A stretch of DNA of 64,000 bases from Euryodendron excelsum (taxonomy: Eukaryota > Streptophyta > Magnoliopsida > Ericales > Pentaphylacaceae). The notes beneath the pieces were generated by a model. That model was not told the DNA's origin and searched no databases. It was given only the letters and a program-made list of their open reading frames with translations. A program made the position numbers and the translations under genes. Shown in pieces: positions 44,838-56,480 of the stretch. Where the stretch lies: positions 24,625,001-24,689,000 of the forward strand of contig CM065397.1 in assembly GCA_033060915.1 (NCBI GenBank), written 5' to 3'. Each line of letters begins with the position of its first letter. The first letter of the stretch is position 1.

Positions 44838-45642
44838 ATTACAAATTTGCGCTACAATATGCATAAGCAAACATGGTAAAAATAAACAAAAAGGTGACAA
44901 ACAAGCTTGGAAGGAAATGATTCTTGCAGAAATAACTTCACCATTCAACTACAACAACGAGGAAACTCAAGAGCTCAATTGGGGTAAACTCGTTCTATCT
45001 CTACTATCTATGAGCATATTAGATTTTTCTTTTCTTAGTTTCTTTTAGATAAATTTTCTTTTCTTTTTAGAGGAAATAGGTTTAGAGGTGGTTAGGATTT
45101 TAAGTGCTAATTGGTGGTATTATTCTGTGGAGATTGCTGGTTTGGTTGGTTCTATTGAATCAGTGATTATTTATGTGGAGATAGTTGGCTCAGTTGGACT
45201 GTTGAGATTATTTGTTAAATGTCTGCTTGTTGAGTCGGATTGTTAAATTGTTGTCCATTGCATGTCGATTTGGCAAAGAGACACATCAGGTAAGCTTTTG
45301 AGAATGACTCCTAGTTTATATTCATCCAGATCTAGATATTTCTCCAACATCACACCGATACCCACAAACCTAGGCATAGGTTAAATAAGAGGTAATAATG
45401 AGGGAGAAGGTAGTGTACATGGTGGCGATGCATTACAATTGCCACCAAACAGAATATTAAGGAATATCCTAACCGCCAGAGGTAAAGTCTTCATTCTTGC
45501 ATCATCTTGCCCCCCGAATCAAAATGCATTAAATCTTAAGTCGGGCATGGTCCAACTAGTTACCCATTTTAGTGGCATGAATTCCGAGAATCCATATATG
45601 CATTTTAAGGAATTTTAAGATGTTTGCACTATGAGTCTAAGT
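44838..45642 (+). pseudogene. gag: Element E internal remnant with gag fragment
   Basis: Only about 800 bp separate the primer-binding site from the 3' LTR; full Athila-type elements carry several kilobases of gag-pol. Near the end (about 45520-45635) one frame reads LKSGMVQLVTHFSGMNSENP then YMHFKEF, a stop, and DVCTMS. This matches the conserved part of Athila-type gag (hydrophobic segment, F-G-M, ENPY, HhKEF). Similarity stops at the LTR, so nearly all of gag and all of pol have been deleted. The particle protein cannot be made. Confidence 0.72.
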
Positions 45643-46896
45643 TGTTGACACCCAAATTTTGACCCCTGGCACACATATCAATCCTTCAAACCAGAGTCTA
45701 GATGACCACATCCTAGTTGGAGTTCGATGACACTTTAAACCGGAGTCCAGATGACCCCCTCCTGATCAAACTCCGATGACATCATTTCAGAGATCAATCA
45801 TCTCCAATCACCGTAAATCGGAGTCCAGGCTACTGCATCCCAATCAAACTTTGATGACATCATTCTGGAGATCAGTCATCTCTGATCACCTTCAATTGGA
45901 GACCAGGTAACCGCCTCCTGGTCGGACTTCATGACACCTTAAACCAGGGTCCAGGCAATGTCATCTCGGTCGAACTCCGATGACATAATCCCAAAGATCA
46001 GTTGTCTTCGATCACCTTAAACCGGAGTCCAGACGATCGCATCCTTGTCAAACTCCGATGACATAATCCCAGTGATCAATCATCTCCGATCACTTTAAAC
46101 TAAAGTCTAGGCGACCGTGTCCCGATCGGACTCTGATGACATCATTCTAGAGGTCACTCATCTCTGATCACCTTCAACCAGAGTCCAGGCAACTACATCC
46201 CAATCGAACTCCAATGACATCATTTCGGAGATCAGTAATCTCTGACCACCTTACACCGGAGTCAGGCGACCGTATCCTAGTTAGACTCTAATGATATCAT
46301 CTCGAAGATCAATCATCTCTGATCATCTTAAACCAGAGTCTAGGTGACGGCATCACGGTTGGACTCTGATGACATCATTTTGGAGCCCAGCAATCTCTGA
46401 TCCCTTAAACCGAATCTAGACCACCGCGTCCTGGTCGGACTCTGATTACATCATTCAGGAGATCAGTCCTCTTTGATTATCTTAAAACAGAGTCCAGGCG
46501 ACTACATCTCGGTTGAACTGTGATGACATAATTTTGAAAATCAGTATTTGCGACCTGGTCAGACTCCGATGATAAAATCTCGGAGGTCAGTCATCTCCGA
46601 TCCCCTTAAACCGAAGCTAATGCAACCACATCCCGATCGGACTCTGATGATGTCATTCCACATATTAGTCATCTTTGATTACCTTAAACAAGAGTCTAGG
46701 CAACCGCATCCCAGTTGAATTTTAATGACATCATTCTGAAAATCAGTCATCTCCGATCACCTTAAACCACAGTCCAGGCGACCGCATCCCGATTGGACTA
46801 CGATGACAATATTCTGGAGATCAGTCATCTTCAATTACTTTAAATCAGAGTCCAAGAGTCTGCATCTGAATCGAACTCTGATGACATCATTCCAGA
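45643..46896 (+). mobile_element. 3' LTR of element E, interrupted by element B
   Basis: Starts TGTTGACACCCAAATTTTGA like the 5' LTR, then passes into a long tandem array and is cut at 46897 by the end of element B. The rest of the LTR should lie beyond element B's right end but is not visible within the window. Confidence 0.75.
45690..46896 (+). repeat. ~80-bp tandem array in the E 3' LTR
   Basis: About fifteen degenerate units containing CGGAGTCCAGGCGACCGCAT, GACTCCGATGACATCAT and GGAGATCAGTCATCTCCGAT. The last phrase is itself an inverted repeat (GGAGAT and ATCTCC). The 5' LTR has about three units, so the array expanded or contracted after the two LTRs formed. Confidence 0.85.
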
Positions 46897-48619
46897 TGTC
46901 GCGCCCCAATTTTTGGACACCAAGCCCTCTTCGCTCGGGAAAAACACGGCGCTCTCTCATTAGAACTCATTCTCCTCGAAGGTTAAGTGCAATGGGGTTT
47001 GAACTTGAAAACTTGATTTGACTTAAGGACTTTTTGAAAAAAAAAACAAAAACGGGAGTCGCCACCAAACATAGTTAACGATGTGTTAGGTTACCTAAAA
47101 CTAAGTGTAATCCAAAGACTAAACTTATGTTTTTCGAAAAGGTTTTGAAAACGTCCTTTTTAAAAAGGCTTTTTGAAAAAGGGGTCTTAATAACCTTTTG
47201 AAAGCCCTTTTGAAAACATAACTCCAATTTTGGTCTTCGAAATAGAAATCTATGGTCCGGTTATTGGTTACATGTAGGGAAGATATCTTAAGATCATCAC
47301 CCCACCCCGCCCTTTCAGTACCTACATTTCTAATCACCCTTAATTCACTCACTTGAATAATCAGTTACTATTATCCACTTAATCTCCACTTTAGAATTTT
47401 GAAAATGGGATTTGGTCATCACTTTTTGGATGAATGATGCATGATGTAAGTTTTGAAAAAGATGTTTGAAAATACAAAAGTTTTGAAGGGCTTGAAATAG
47501 AAATCTTGACTTTATAGAAAATTTTAAAAAAGAAACTTGAGTTGAAATAAAGATTATGACCACACCATTTTAGGTTGCCTACATATCTCAATTGGCGAAA
47601 ATTAAGTCATTTATAGTACGGGCAAGGGCCTGATAGAAAAGAGGCGCATTGAGGTCATTAGAAAGTTTTGAAGGCACTTTGAGGTCTTTGGAAAGGTTCG
47701 AAGACACTTTGAGGTCTCTGAAAAAATAAAACGTGAGAGTTTAGATAAATGCCTTTGAAATAGCTCTTGGGATGTTTTGAAGTGTTTTTGGGATTGAGTT
47801 CGAAGATGATTTCGAATGCTTTTGAAATTAACTCAAGGGAGTTTTAAAAATGTTTTTGAAACAACTCAAGGAAGTTTTGGAAAGATTGTGGAATAACTCA
47901 AGGGAGTTTTAAAAATGTTTTGAAATCTTGTTTTGAAAATTTTAGAGGTAGAGTTTGGATTAGAAATATTTTCTGAACTTGTCTTCGAAAAGCTTTTGAA
48001 AGTTGTTTTTGAATAATTTATCAAAGGCATGTTTAATGTTTCATCACCATAAGAGGTTAGTCATTGAAGAACTAAACTCTTTTAGGGTTATGATTCTAAA
48101 AATAAGTTTAGAAGGGGCTAGAAACTTCCCTTTGGCTTTTTTAAAACTTTAGGGTTATAGAACCCTTCTTTAATGTTTCACTTACACTTGAGCAATCCTA
48201 ACCGTAGAAGGATTAAAGTTGCTTCAAGGATGTGATGTTTTAAAAATTATTTTTGAAAAAAGCTTTTGAAAACACTTAGGGATTTGGAACCCTATTATGG
48301 ACAATCTTGAAGGTTGTACTTAATGTATCACTTTCCCTTATAATCCCTAACCATGAAAGGTTAGGGACACTGTAGGGTTGTGAGTTCTTGAAAACATTTT
48401 AAAAATAATTTTTGAAAAATGTTGAGTGTCTAACCATTTTAGTTGAGACAAGTCTAAGAGAACTCCTTGGAAGCATTTGGAAGAAAGAGTATAAAAGTAT
48501 TTGAAAATATTTTGGATTGATTTTGAAAATCTCAAGAGAGTAGGAGGTATTTAAAAGTATGTTATGACTATGTTTTAGGATTGAAAGGTTATTTGAAAAT
48601 GGGTCTTTGAATTGTAACT

Positions 48620-48920
48620 TTGAAGCTTACTAACTTAGGTTGGACTGACCTAAGGTTAACCAACTCGGGTTAGGTTAACCTAGGGTTAGCTAACTAGAGT
48701 TAGGTTAGCTTAGGTTTAAGGTGACCTAGGGTTAACTAACTTGGGTTAGATCGACCTAGGGTAAGGTGACCAAGGGTTAACTAACTAAGGTTAGGTTAAC
48801 ATGAGGTTAAGGTGACCTAGAGTTAACTAATTAAGGTTAGGTTAACCTAGGGTTAAGGCGACCTAGGGTTAACTAACTTGGGTTAGGTTAACTTAGGGTC
48901 AAGTTAACCTAGGGTTGAAG
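48620..48920 (+). repeat. GGTTAACC-type minisatellite in T2 LTR
   Basis: About a dozen irregular units of AGGTTAACCTAGGGTTAACT-like sequence. A matching array lies in the other LTR of element B (60190-60460), and a trace is at 41214-41260. It is not the plant telomere repeat. Confidence 0.8.
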
Positions 48921-50434
48921 GGTGATTTTGAACTAGGGTTTGGGCCTAGTGGTTTTGGAAAGGTGGTTTTATGCAAGAAACTTGAAAGTGAGTTTTGAAA
49001 ACACTTTTATAAAAACCACTCAAGTGAGTGTTGAGTTCATATGGTTGTTATTTAGAAACCACTCAAGTGAGTGTTGAGTTCATATGGTTGTTATTTAGAA
49101 ACCACTCAAGAGAGGGTTGCCTTGGAACTATTTCAACCACTAACTCAAGAGAATAAAACTTGTCAAAATAAATATTGGATTGATAGTTTTGAAAACTTCT
49201 TTTCTTGGAAAATTTAAAGAGAATGGATCTTTGAAAATTAGTTTTGGAAAGGAGTTTTTGGAAAACCACTTTTAAGATTTTGAAAACAACTCTAAAAGAA
49301 TAAGGGTTTATATGGTTGACTTAAAGGAAATCACTCCAAAGAGGACTCCATGGGACCATTCTAACCACAATATTAAAGAGAGCTAAACTTCTAAAAATAA
49401 AGATGAAAATGGTAGGTTTTGAAAAATCATTTTTTGCAAATTAAAGAGAATGAAATTTGAGAAACCTTCTTGAAGAGGGTTGTTTTGAAAACCACTTTTG
49501 GAGTGTAGAAAACCAATTCTAATGAACTAGGGTTCATATGGTCAAGATGATGGGAAAACCACTCAAGAGAGGGTTTCAAAGGACCATTTCAACCACAAGA
49601 TTCAAGAGAGTGGGTTCTACAAAATCAATATAAAAGAGAACAGTTTGAAAACCAATTTTATGTCACATGAAAGGCAAAGAAATACAAGGATGCCAAATGA
49701 AATCAAAGGGCTTAAAGGGGGATTTTCTAAGATATGAAAACTTACCTAAGCTTCAAGAAACCAACTCTTAGAACAATTTTTAAGAAAACACTTGGATATA
49801 GAATTTGAAGGAGACATAGAAATGAAGATAGTGAGAGTTTTTACAAAGTGATGATGGACATGAAAATGGGGCCAAGCATGCAATACATGAACATGATAAC
49901 CGTATGCAAAGGGTCATGAATTCATTCAAGTCTATAGGCCACACCAAATTGCAAGGTGCTCTAAGACCATACTATCTTAAAGTAGGCTAGTAAAAGATCT
50001 CCCTACACGGTACCTCTCATAAGCTTTCCTCTAGGTATAAACTAGCAGCTCTCTTATTTCAAGCATGCAAGAAAGGGGGGTAGATGATGGAGGTTTCAAA
50101 TAGAGAATAGCTTAAATAAGCTAGGAGGGAGAAGAAAAGAGTGGCAATGAAAAAAATTTAAAAGAGAATACCACCTTTTGCCATCAAACACTTTCAAGCT
50201 TCTATGGATGCTTTAACTTGAACTTGAATGGCCTTAGGGAGGCTAGAAGGGGCTGGAATAGGATCTTCTAAGGCATTGGGAGCTTTGTAGGCAGAGTGTA
50301 TGGGCTAGAGAGAGGTGAAACCTAACGTAGGTGCTTAGAGGGTAAGGTGTATATGGAGATTTTAGGTTCAAAGGCTATTTCTGTAGAGCTTCGCTGCCAT
50401 TTTTTATTCTAGAATATGCAAAGGGGGAAGCATG

Positions 50435-50442
50435 TATTTATA
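50435..50442 (-). promoter_or_regulatory. TATA box of element B 3' LTR
   Basis: TATAAATA on the minus strand, at the same place as in the 5' LTR (61927). Confidence 0.55.
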
Positions 50443-52189
50443 GGCAAGCTGGGGAGACATGGCGCATGTAGTACATACTCCTAGCCAAATTTTGACCTAA
50501 CGCGTGTATTTATGGGCTTATATTCAACCAGTACTGTTCCACTGGCTGAATGCCACGTAGCACACTATGCACTAACTCAATCTTAGAGAGTAAGCAAAGT
50601 TTTGATTAATCTAATCAAAATATGGGTGCATGTAGCTTACGCTCCGCCACCGAAAATGTTCGTTTAAACTTTGCCTCGATAATTGTGTAATCCAGAAAAG
50701 ATTCAAGAAAATCAATTGCATCCACGATGTTCTGCTAGAGTTTCTCAAGAACTTGGAATTTTGGGGAGCTTAAAAGGTGTTCAAAAGAATAAGATATCGT
50801 CTCAAGAAACATGCATGAAAACACACTTTTACGGAGCGTCTGTGATACACTCCGTGGATGTTCAAAAGTAGCTATTTCTAGGCCACGTGATCGGGGCCTT
50901 CGAGAAAGGATCTCTTCGATCAAATCGTACTAATGGAAAGTGCTCTAGATATACTTTTGGGAAGTTTTCTAATTTACGCATTCCTCAAGTCGTTTGATGG
51001 TACGTTATAATTAGGGAATTGGAAGAAAAGACAACCCTAGCAAAGCGTCTGTGAGACACTCCAAGGGTTACTGAAAATGGCAATTTTCTAGTCATGCGAT
51101 CGGGGCCTTTGGGCAGTGATCTATCCAATCGAGCAATATCGATTGAAAGACCTAAGGTCAAGCTTTTAGGAATTCCTTAATTTACATATTTCTCAATTCA
51201 TTTGATGGGGCGTTATAACCCAAGAATCGGGAGGAAAAGACAACCCTAGCAGAGCGTCTACGAGACGCTCCAAGGAACTTTCGTTGAATTGGAAGTGTTT
51301 AGAGTAACGGGACTCACCTTGGATAAAATAGGGGGCGTATGATAGGATCTTCCAGTTTGGTTCCCAAAGCCGGTGTAGTTTTGCGGCGCGCTTGGGCTGC
51401 CAGGGGTAAAATGGTCATTTTGACCGAAATTGATCAAAAAGGGCCAGGATGGATTGGAATGGCATATTAAGCGTGCCGGATCGTTCGGGGACGGTCGTGG
51501 AGGATGTTTTTGCTGTTTGGTGGGACTTATACTGTGCTGGGGTACCTAGGGGCAAAACAATCATTTTGACCAAAGTTGACCGGGGATGGGACCGGAATTG
51601 GATAGAATAGCGTATTGAGTACATCTAACTGTCTAGGAACACTTTGGAAGGGTGGACTTACCATCTTGAGGGATTTTGAACTTTCTTAAAGATGCGCCTG
51701 GAGGCTCAAGGGGCAGGTTTGGTCATTTTTCATCAAGTCGGGCTAGCAGGCCCCGGTGTTGACTTAGGTGTTGGTTCCCAAGACCGCCGGGTCTAAGAGA
51801 ATTACCTGTAGGGTGGTGTTGATTCCTGATATCGCCTGACCTTAGAAAGCTACCTGGAGGATGGTGTTGGTCTTTGAGATCGCCTGGTCTCAGAGTACTA
51901 CCGGATGATGGACATTCTACATTAGCGAGCTAGCAAGTGCCAGAAGTGAACCATCTTGAATTTGATAAGGTGTTGTTTCCCGAGATCGCCCGGTCTCGAA
52001 AAGTTGCCTAGAGTGCCTGAGAGCTATATGGTCTTTTTAGCTTCCATTTAGCATTATGGGCTTGGGAAGCAACCAGTTGATTGAATTAGGGTTTGAAAGA
52101 GCCAGCTTGGGCTCGCATGTGTTGTGATGTTTGAAACTGCATCCGGTCGGGCCGAATATTGCTAAATGGGCAAAAATGGGATGCTTACA

Positions 52190-52213
52190 ACTGCCCCTCT
52201 TTTTCTGTCTTTG
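52190..52213 (-). other. Polypurine tract of element B
   Basis: Minus-strand AAAGACAGAAAAAGAGGGGC followed by AG and the LTR. Almost identical to the element C tract at 36325-36345. Confidence 0.8.
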
Positions 52214-52319
52214 CTTGTCAAAGGCAGAAAATAAAAAAAAAAGGACCTCATGTTGACCGCAAGGCAATCAGAGGGACAAGATTTGATATATTTTGAAATC
52301 TGGGGTTCGAGTCTTGAAG

Positions 52320-53640
52320 TTTTAAGGTTGAAAAGTGTTTTGGGCATATGAGGAAACCTAAAATTAGATATACTTTTAGCGAAGAAAGCTCGAAAACCCA
52401 ATCTGTTTTTTCAAAAGAAGCTTGGAAACCGAATTTGTTTTTTTCAAAGGAAGCTTACAAACCCAATATGCTTTTTGGGAGGAAGCTAGAAACTCAATCT
52501 ACTTTTTCGGAAAAAGCTCGAAAACCCAATCTGTTTTTTCAGAGGAAGCTCGAAAACCCAATCTGCTTTTTTGGAGAAAGCTTGGAAACCCAATATGTTT
52601 TTTTGGAGGGAGCTCGAAAACCTATAAGTTTTTTTTTGTTTAAATAAGGCCTTTTAAGGTAAAAGCTTGAAAACCCTAATCTTTTAAAATTAGGCTTTTT
52701 GAGGTGAAAGCTTGAAAACTTGATATTTTTGAAAAACGAAACTTTTGAAGGAAAAAACTTGGGAAACCCAAAAATTTTGGAAAGTAAGGCTTTTCGATGT
52801 GAAAGCTTGAAAATCCAAAAATTTTTGGAAAACGAAGCTTTTGAAGGAAAAAGCTCAAGAAATCTGAGAAGATGTTTTGAAAACGAAGCTCTCGAAGGTG
52901 AAAGCTCGGGAAACCTGAAAATTTTGGAAAGCTAGGCTTTTTGAGTCGAAAGCTAAAAAACCCCAGATGTTTAGAAAATTGAGCTTTTGAAGAAAAAAGC
53001 ACTAGAAACTCAAGAAGACGTTTTGAAATCGAAATTTTTGAAGGAGAAAGCTCGAGAAACCCAAAAAAAATTTTGAGATTAAACTTTTTGAATGAAAAAG
53101 CTTTGGAAAACCAGTGAAATGATTAGAATGGATACTTTTTGAAGGGAAAATTTTAGAAAACCTAGATATTGATTTTGAGTTGAAACTTTTTGAAGGAAAA
53201 AGTTTGAAAAGCCTAGAATTCGACTAGAATTGAAACTTTTTTTTTTAAGGAAAAAGATTAGAAAAACCATGACATTTATTTGACTTGAAACTTGGACTTT
53301 TTGAAAGAAAATTTTGGAAAAACTTATTTGTTTTTTGAAAATTGATTTTGAATTTGAAAGCAAGCAAGAGCTTTGATCTTTCGAATTTGAAACCTTTTGT
53401 AGAAAAAGTTTTGAAAGCTTTTGAAATTGACTTTGAAATTTAGAAGTTTTTGTAGACGAAGCCTTGAAAGTTTTTGGACTATTGAAAATTGAATTTGGGA
53501 TTTGAAAGAAAGCTAGAGCTTTTATCTTTTAGAATAGATGTTGAGACTAGAGTTGAAAATTTTAGTAGGAAAAGTCTTTAAAAATTTTTGAACTTGAACA
53601 TGATTTTGACCAGAGCTTTCGCTTTTTGAAATATTTTGAT
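52320..53640. repeat. Degenerate AAAGCTTGAAAACCC repeat tract in element B
   Basis: Dozens of irregular units of about 35-60 bp with GAAGCTCGAAAACCCAATCT or GAAGGAAAAAGCTNGAAAA phrases. Frames are open on both strands because the sequence is repetitive; the translations are low complexity and I do not call genes. It lies just upstream of the polypurine tract in element orientation. Confidence 0.7.
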
Positions 53641-54289
53641 TTAATTTGGTAAGAATTATACATTTGCTTTGGAAGGATCTACTTGTAGTTCTTTTGTCTA
53701 AAACATTGGAGGAGAAAGCGTTTGTGGCTTCTTAGATTGAGATTTCTAAAAATTGAAATACTCAGTATTTGCTTGATTGTCGAGTTCTGCTTTTGCCAGG
53801 ATTCTTACTGATGTAGCTTCTGAAGTTGAGTATCGTGAGTTTGTTTCTAGAGGGGGTGAGGTCTCTTTGAAAAGTTTAAGGTACATAGAGGATCGAACAT
53901 CTTTGGTGGGTTCTTTCTTTAATGGATTAAGTGTTTGAAATTTAACAGGAAATGTAGGTGAGGTATTGCCCCAGTTCTTATGGTTTGGAAAAGGATTGTT
54001 CAAAGTTGATTGGGAGGTCAAGGGTGGGTCATTGCCCTAGTCTTTATGATTTGAAAAGGTTTCAAAGCTAATTGAAGGGATGGAACATTGCCTCATTCTT
54101 CATGGTTTACAAAAGGTTGGATTAGGCTGTTTCAGGGCTGATTGGGAGGTCAAAGGTGGGACGTTGCCTCAGTCTTCATTATTTGAAAAAGGTCAGATTA
54201 AGCTGTTTAAAGTTTTCACGGGACATTAGAATGATGTGTATTATACCCATAGATGGATACACAGATTAGACAGGAATATGAATAAATAA
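53641..54289. other. Element B internal sequence, no gene seen
   Basis: Continuation of the internal region with three related stretches containing GATTGGGAGGTCAAGGGTGG-type phrases (54005-54160). No protein similarity recognised. Confidence 0.5.
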
Positions 54290-54610
54290 ATGTATACACA
54301 TGAAACGAAATGAATGCATGTCATACTTTTTGATGAATGCATAGGCTTATGCATGAATAAAATTGAATGCATGTCATACTTTTTGATGAATACACAGGAT
54401 TATGCATGAATGGAATTGAATGCATGTCATACTTTTTGATGAATGTGCAAGATTATACATGAATGAAGTTGAATGCATGTTATACTTTTTAATGAATGTA
54501 CAAGTTTATACATGAATGAAATTAAATGCATGTTATACTTTTTTATGAATGCACAGGATTATATAGGTTTGCATGTCATGAATGCGCAGGTTTATACAGG
54601 GATGATAATA
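54290..54610 (+). repeat. ~58-bp tandem repeat in element B
   Basis: Five imperfect units with the core GCATGTCATACTTTTTGATG followed by AATGCACAGGNTTATGCATGAATG. Confidence 0.8.
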
Positions 54611-56480
54611 AATCCATGCCCCAGTGATGCCCCAGGGCTTGTGTTCAACTGTAGACGTTATGTCTCAAAATTAGGCAATCCTTTGAACTTCTATTCTTCT
54701 CTTGGGATTTCCCTTTTTAATTCTGCCCTTTTCTTGTTAGGATGTGATAGCACTTGCACCATTCTCAGAGATTTAATACATTGACTCTCTTCTTTTTTTT
54801 TTATCTTGTGAAAGGAAAAACTCTCTTGGGTGGGTCTCTTAGCTTTTTCTAGGAATTTCTTTTGGGATTTGGTGACGGCCAATGTCACCTTTTGGCAAAG
54901 CAACAAGTAACTTCCGTCCTTAGTCTGAGAAGACTTTAAAAGCTATTTAAAAGTGCAAGAAAACACATAATTTTTTTTTATAGAACCATTAAACTTTTCA
55001 AAGTATAGGAGTCCTATTAAGACATGATCAATCAATGTAACACAAATATAGATTTATGAATATCAAGATGTGGCTTAGCTTGAAAAGATCAACATCAAAT
55101 ATGCATGAAACCACACAAAATAAGCACAATTAGTCGTAAGATGATCAAGAATATATCAGTTACAATGTAGTGGTGTAAGCGTGGACTTCACAGAGACTAA
55201 TGAGAATATGGACCCTAGGCGTGACCTAGGATGGTATAATAGCTCACGAATTATCACACCTAGAAGTTAAACCTGTTTCATCCTATGCTCTTTTTTCTTT
55301 TTCTTTTTTTCTTTTCTTTCTTTTTTTAGTGAAAATCCAACCCTATCTCTCCAATGATAGAAATACAGAAATGTAAAGTATGGTGGCTTTCACACACATG
55401 AGTAAGTAGCCTTCCCCTCTTGTCACATAACAATGGTAGCTACACTCAGACTCACTAGTAGCCCTTTCCATAAGTGATGAGAGAGGGAATCAACAAAAGG
55501 TCAATCTAAGTATGAGATAATCCTCAAATATTTAACCATTTAAAATAGATCATAAAGGCGGATTCCCTATTCTAAAAAGTCTCAAGAAGTGTGCATTAAG
55601 ATAAATATGAAACAACAATATGGTAAAAATCATCAAAATCGTTGACTCATATTTATGCAAGTGATCATGCACATAAGATTTAATTTTAAACAAGCATGCA
55701 CATTAATCTATTCAAAATTGAATATTTGTCCCAGTGATTGTGCACGTGTAGGACAAACACTATCAAAAAAAAAAAATTTGGTTTTTTTGATATTTTTTAA
55801 AGATTTAATCATCCCAGACTTGCCGACTTGCACTAATCTTCCTTTTGAGGGTGTAGCTACTTGCTGCTTTGCCAAGACGTACTTCGAAAGTCACTCTTTG
55901 GACTTCAACGAGTTTATGTGATTAATCTTTACCTCTCACCCTTCTATATTTTCCCTCTCTCTGTACTTTCTGTTTCTCTCTCCCCTCTTTTCGAAGTCAA
56001 AGACTGTTTCTAGTGAAAATGATGCTTGTGCTATCCTATCCTCCAAATCAGGATAAAATAATTCGAAGGAAAAATTCCTAGAGAAGAAGACATCATTTGT
56101 AAAGTGCCATGAGATAATAATATAAATATGAAAACTTTGGATCCTTTTTGTTTAGATGATATTGTTTTCATGCTCAAATTCAAATTGAAAATTGAAAGAC
56201 GGGTTTGAAAGAAATCCCCCTTTTTTGGAATAAACCCCTCAAACTAGTTTTGGAATCATGCTGGTGTCCTTTACACTCCATTTTCCATGTGTGTCATCTA
56301 ATTGAACAGAGATGGCTTCAGGAATTTGAGGTCTGGTGGAGTGACAACATGGTGTCGAGGTCATGGTTTTGCATGAATTATGAATTAGGCAGGGTGCTAG
56401 AGGTATTCTATCATTTTGATTGTGCTCTTGGACCTGGAAAAAGAAAAACAAAATGCAGTTAGCATGCAGAGTTGAAGATT
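54611..56480. other. Element B internal sequence, no gene seen
   Basis: About 1.9 kb of low-complexity or AT-rich sequence with T-, A- and CT-rich runs (55290-55330, 55920-55990). Short frames at 54473-54784 and 56205-56462 have no recognisable family. This is where gag and any extra genes would lie in an intact relative. Confidence 0.5.

Larger units (their letters stand above)
46897..52189 (-). mobile_element. 3' LTR of element B (T2)
   Basis: On the plus strand it runs from TGTCGCGCCCC to GGATGCTTACA, so it is a minus-strand LTR of 5293 bp. The polypurine tract follows directly (minus strand) at 52190. It shares end sequences, the GGTACC-CCCGCCCT-type block and the overall plan with T1, but most of its body differs. 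Its array of GGTTAACC-type repeats is at 48620-48920. It is inserted in the 3' LTR of element E. Confidence 0.88.

Noticed and set aside
48620..48920. Possible interstitial telomere repeat
   Set aside because: Units contain GGGTTA-like words but not tandem TTTAGGG, and the array is confined to T2 LTRs.
52348..53363. Several overlapping frames on both strands in element B
   Set aside because: All are translations of the degenerate AAAGCTTGAAAACCC repeat; no start context or domain.
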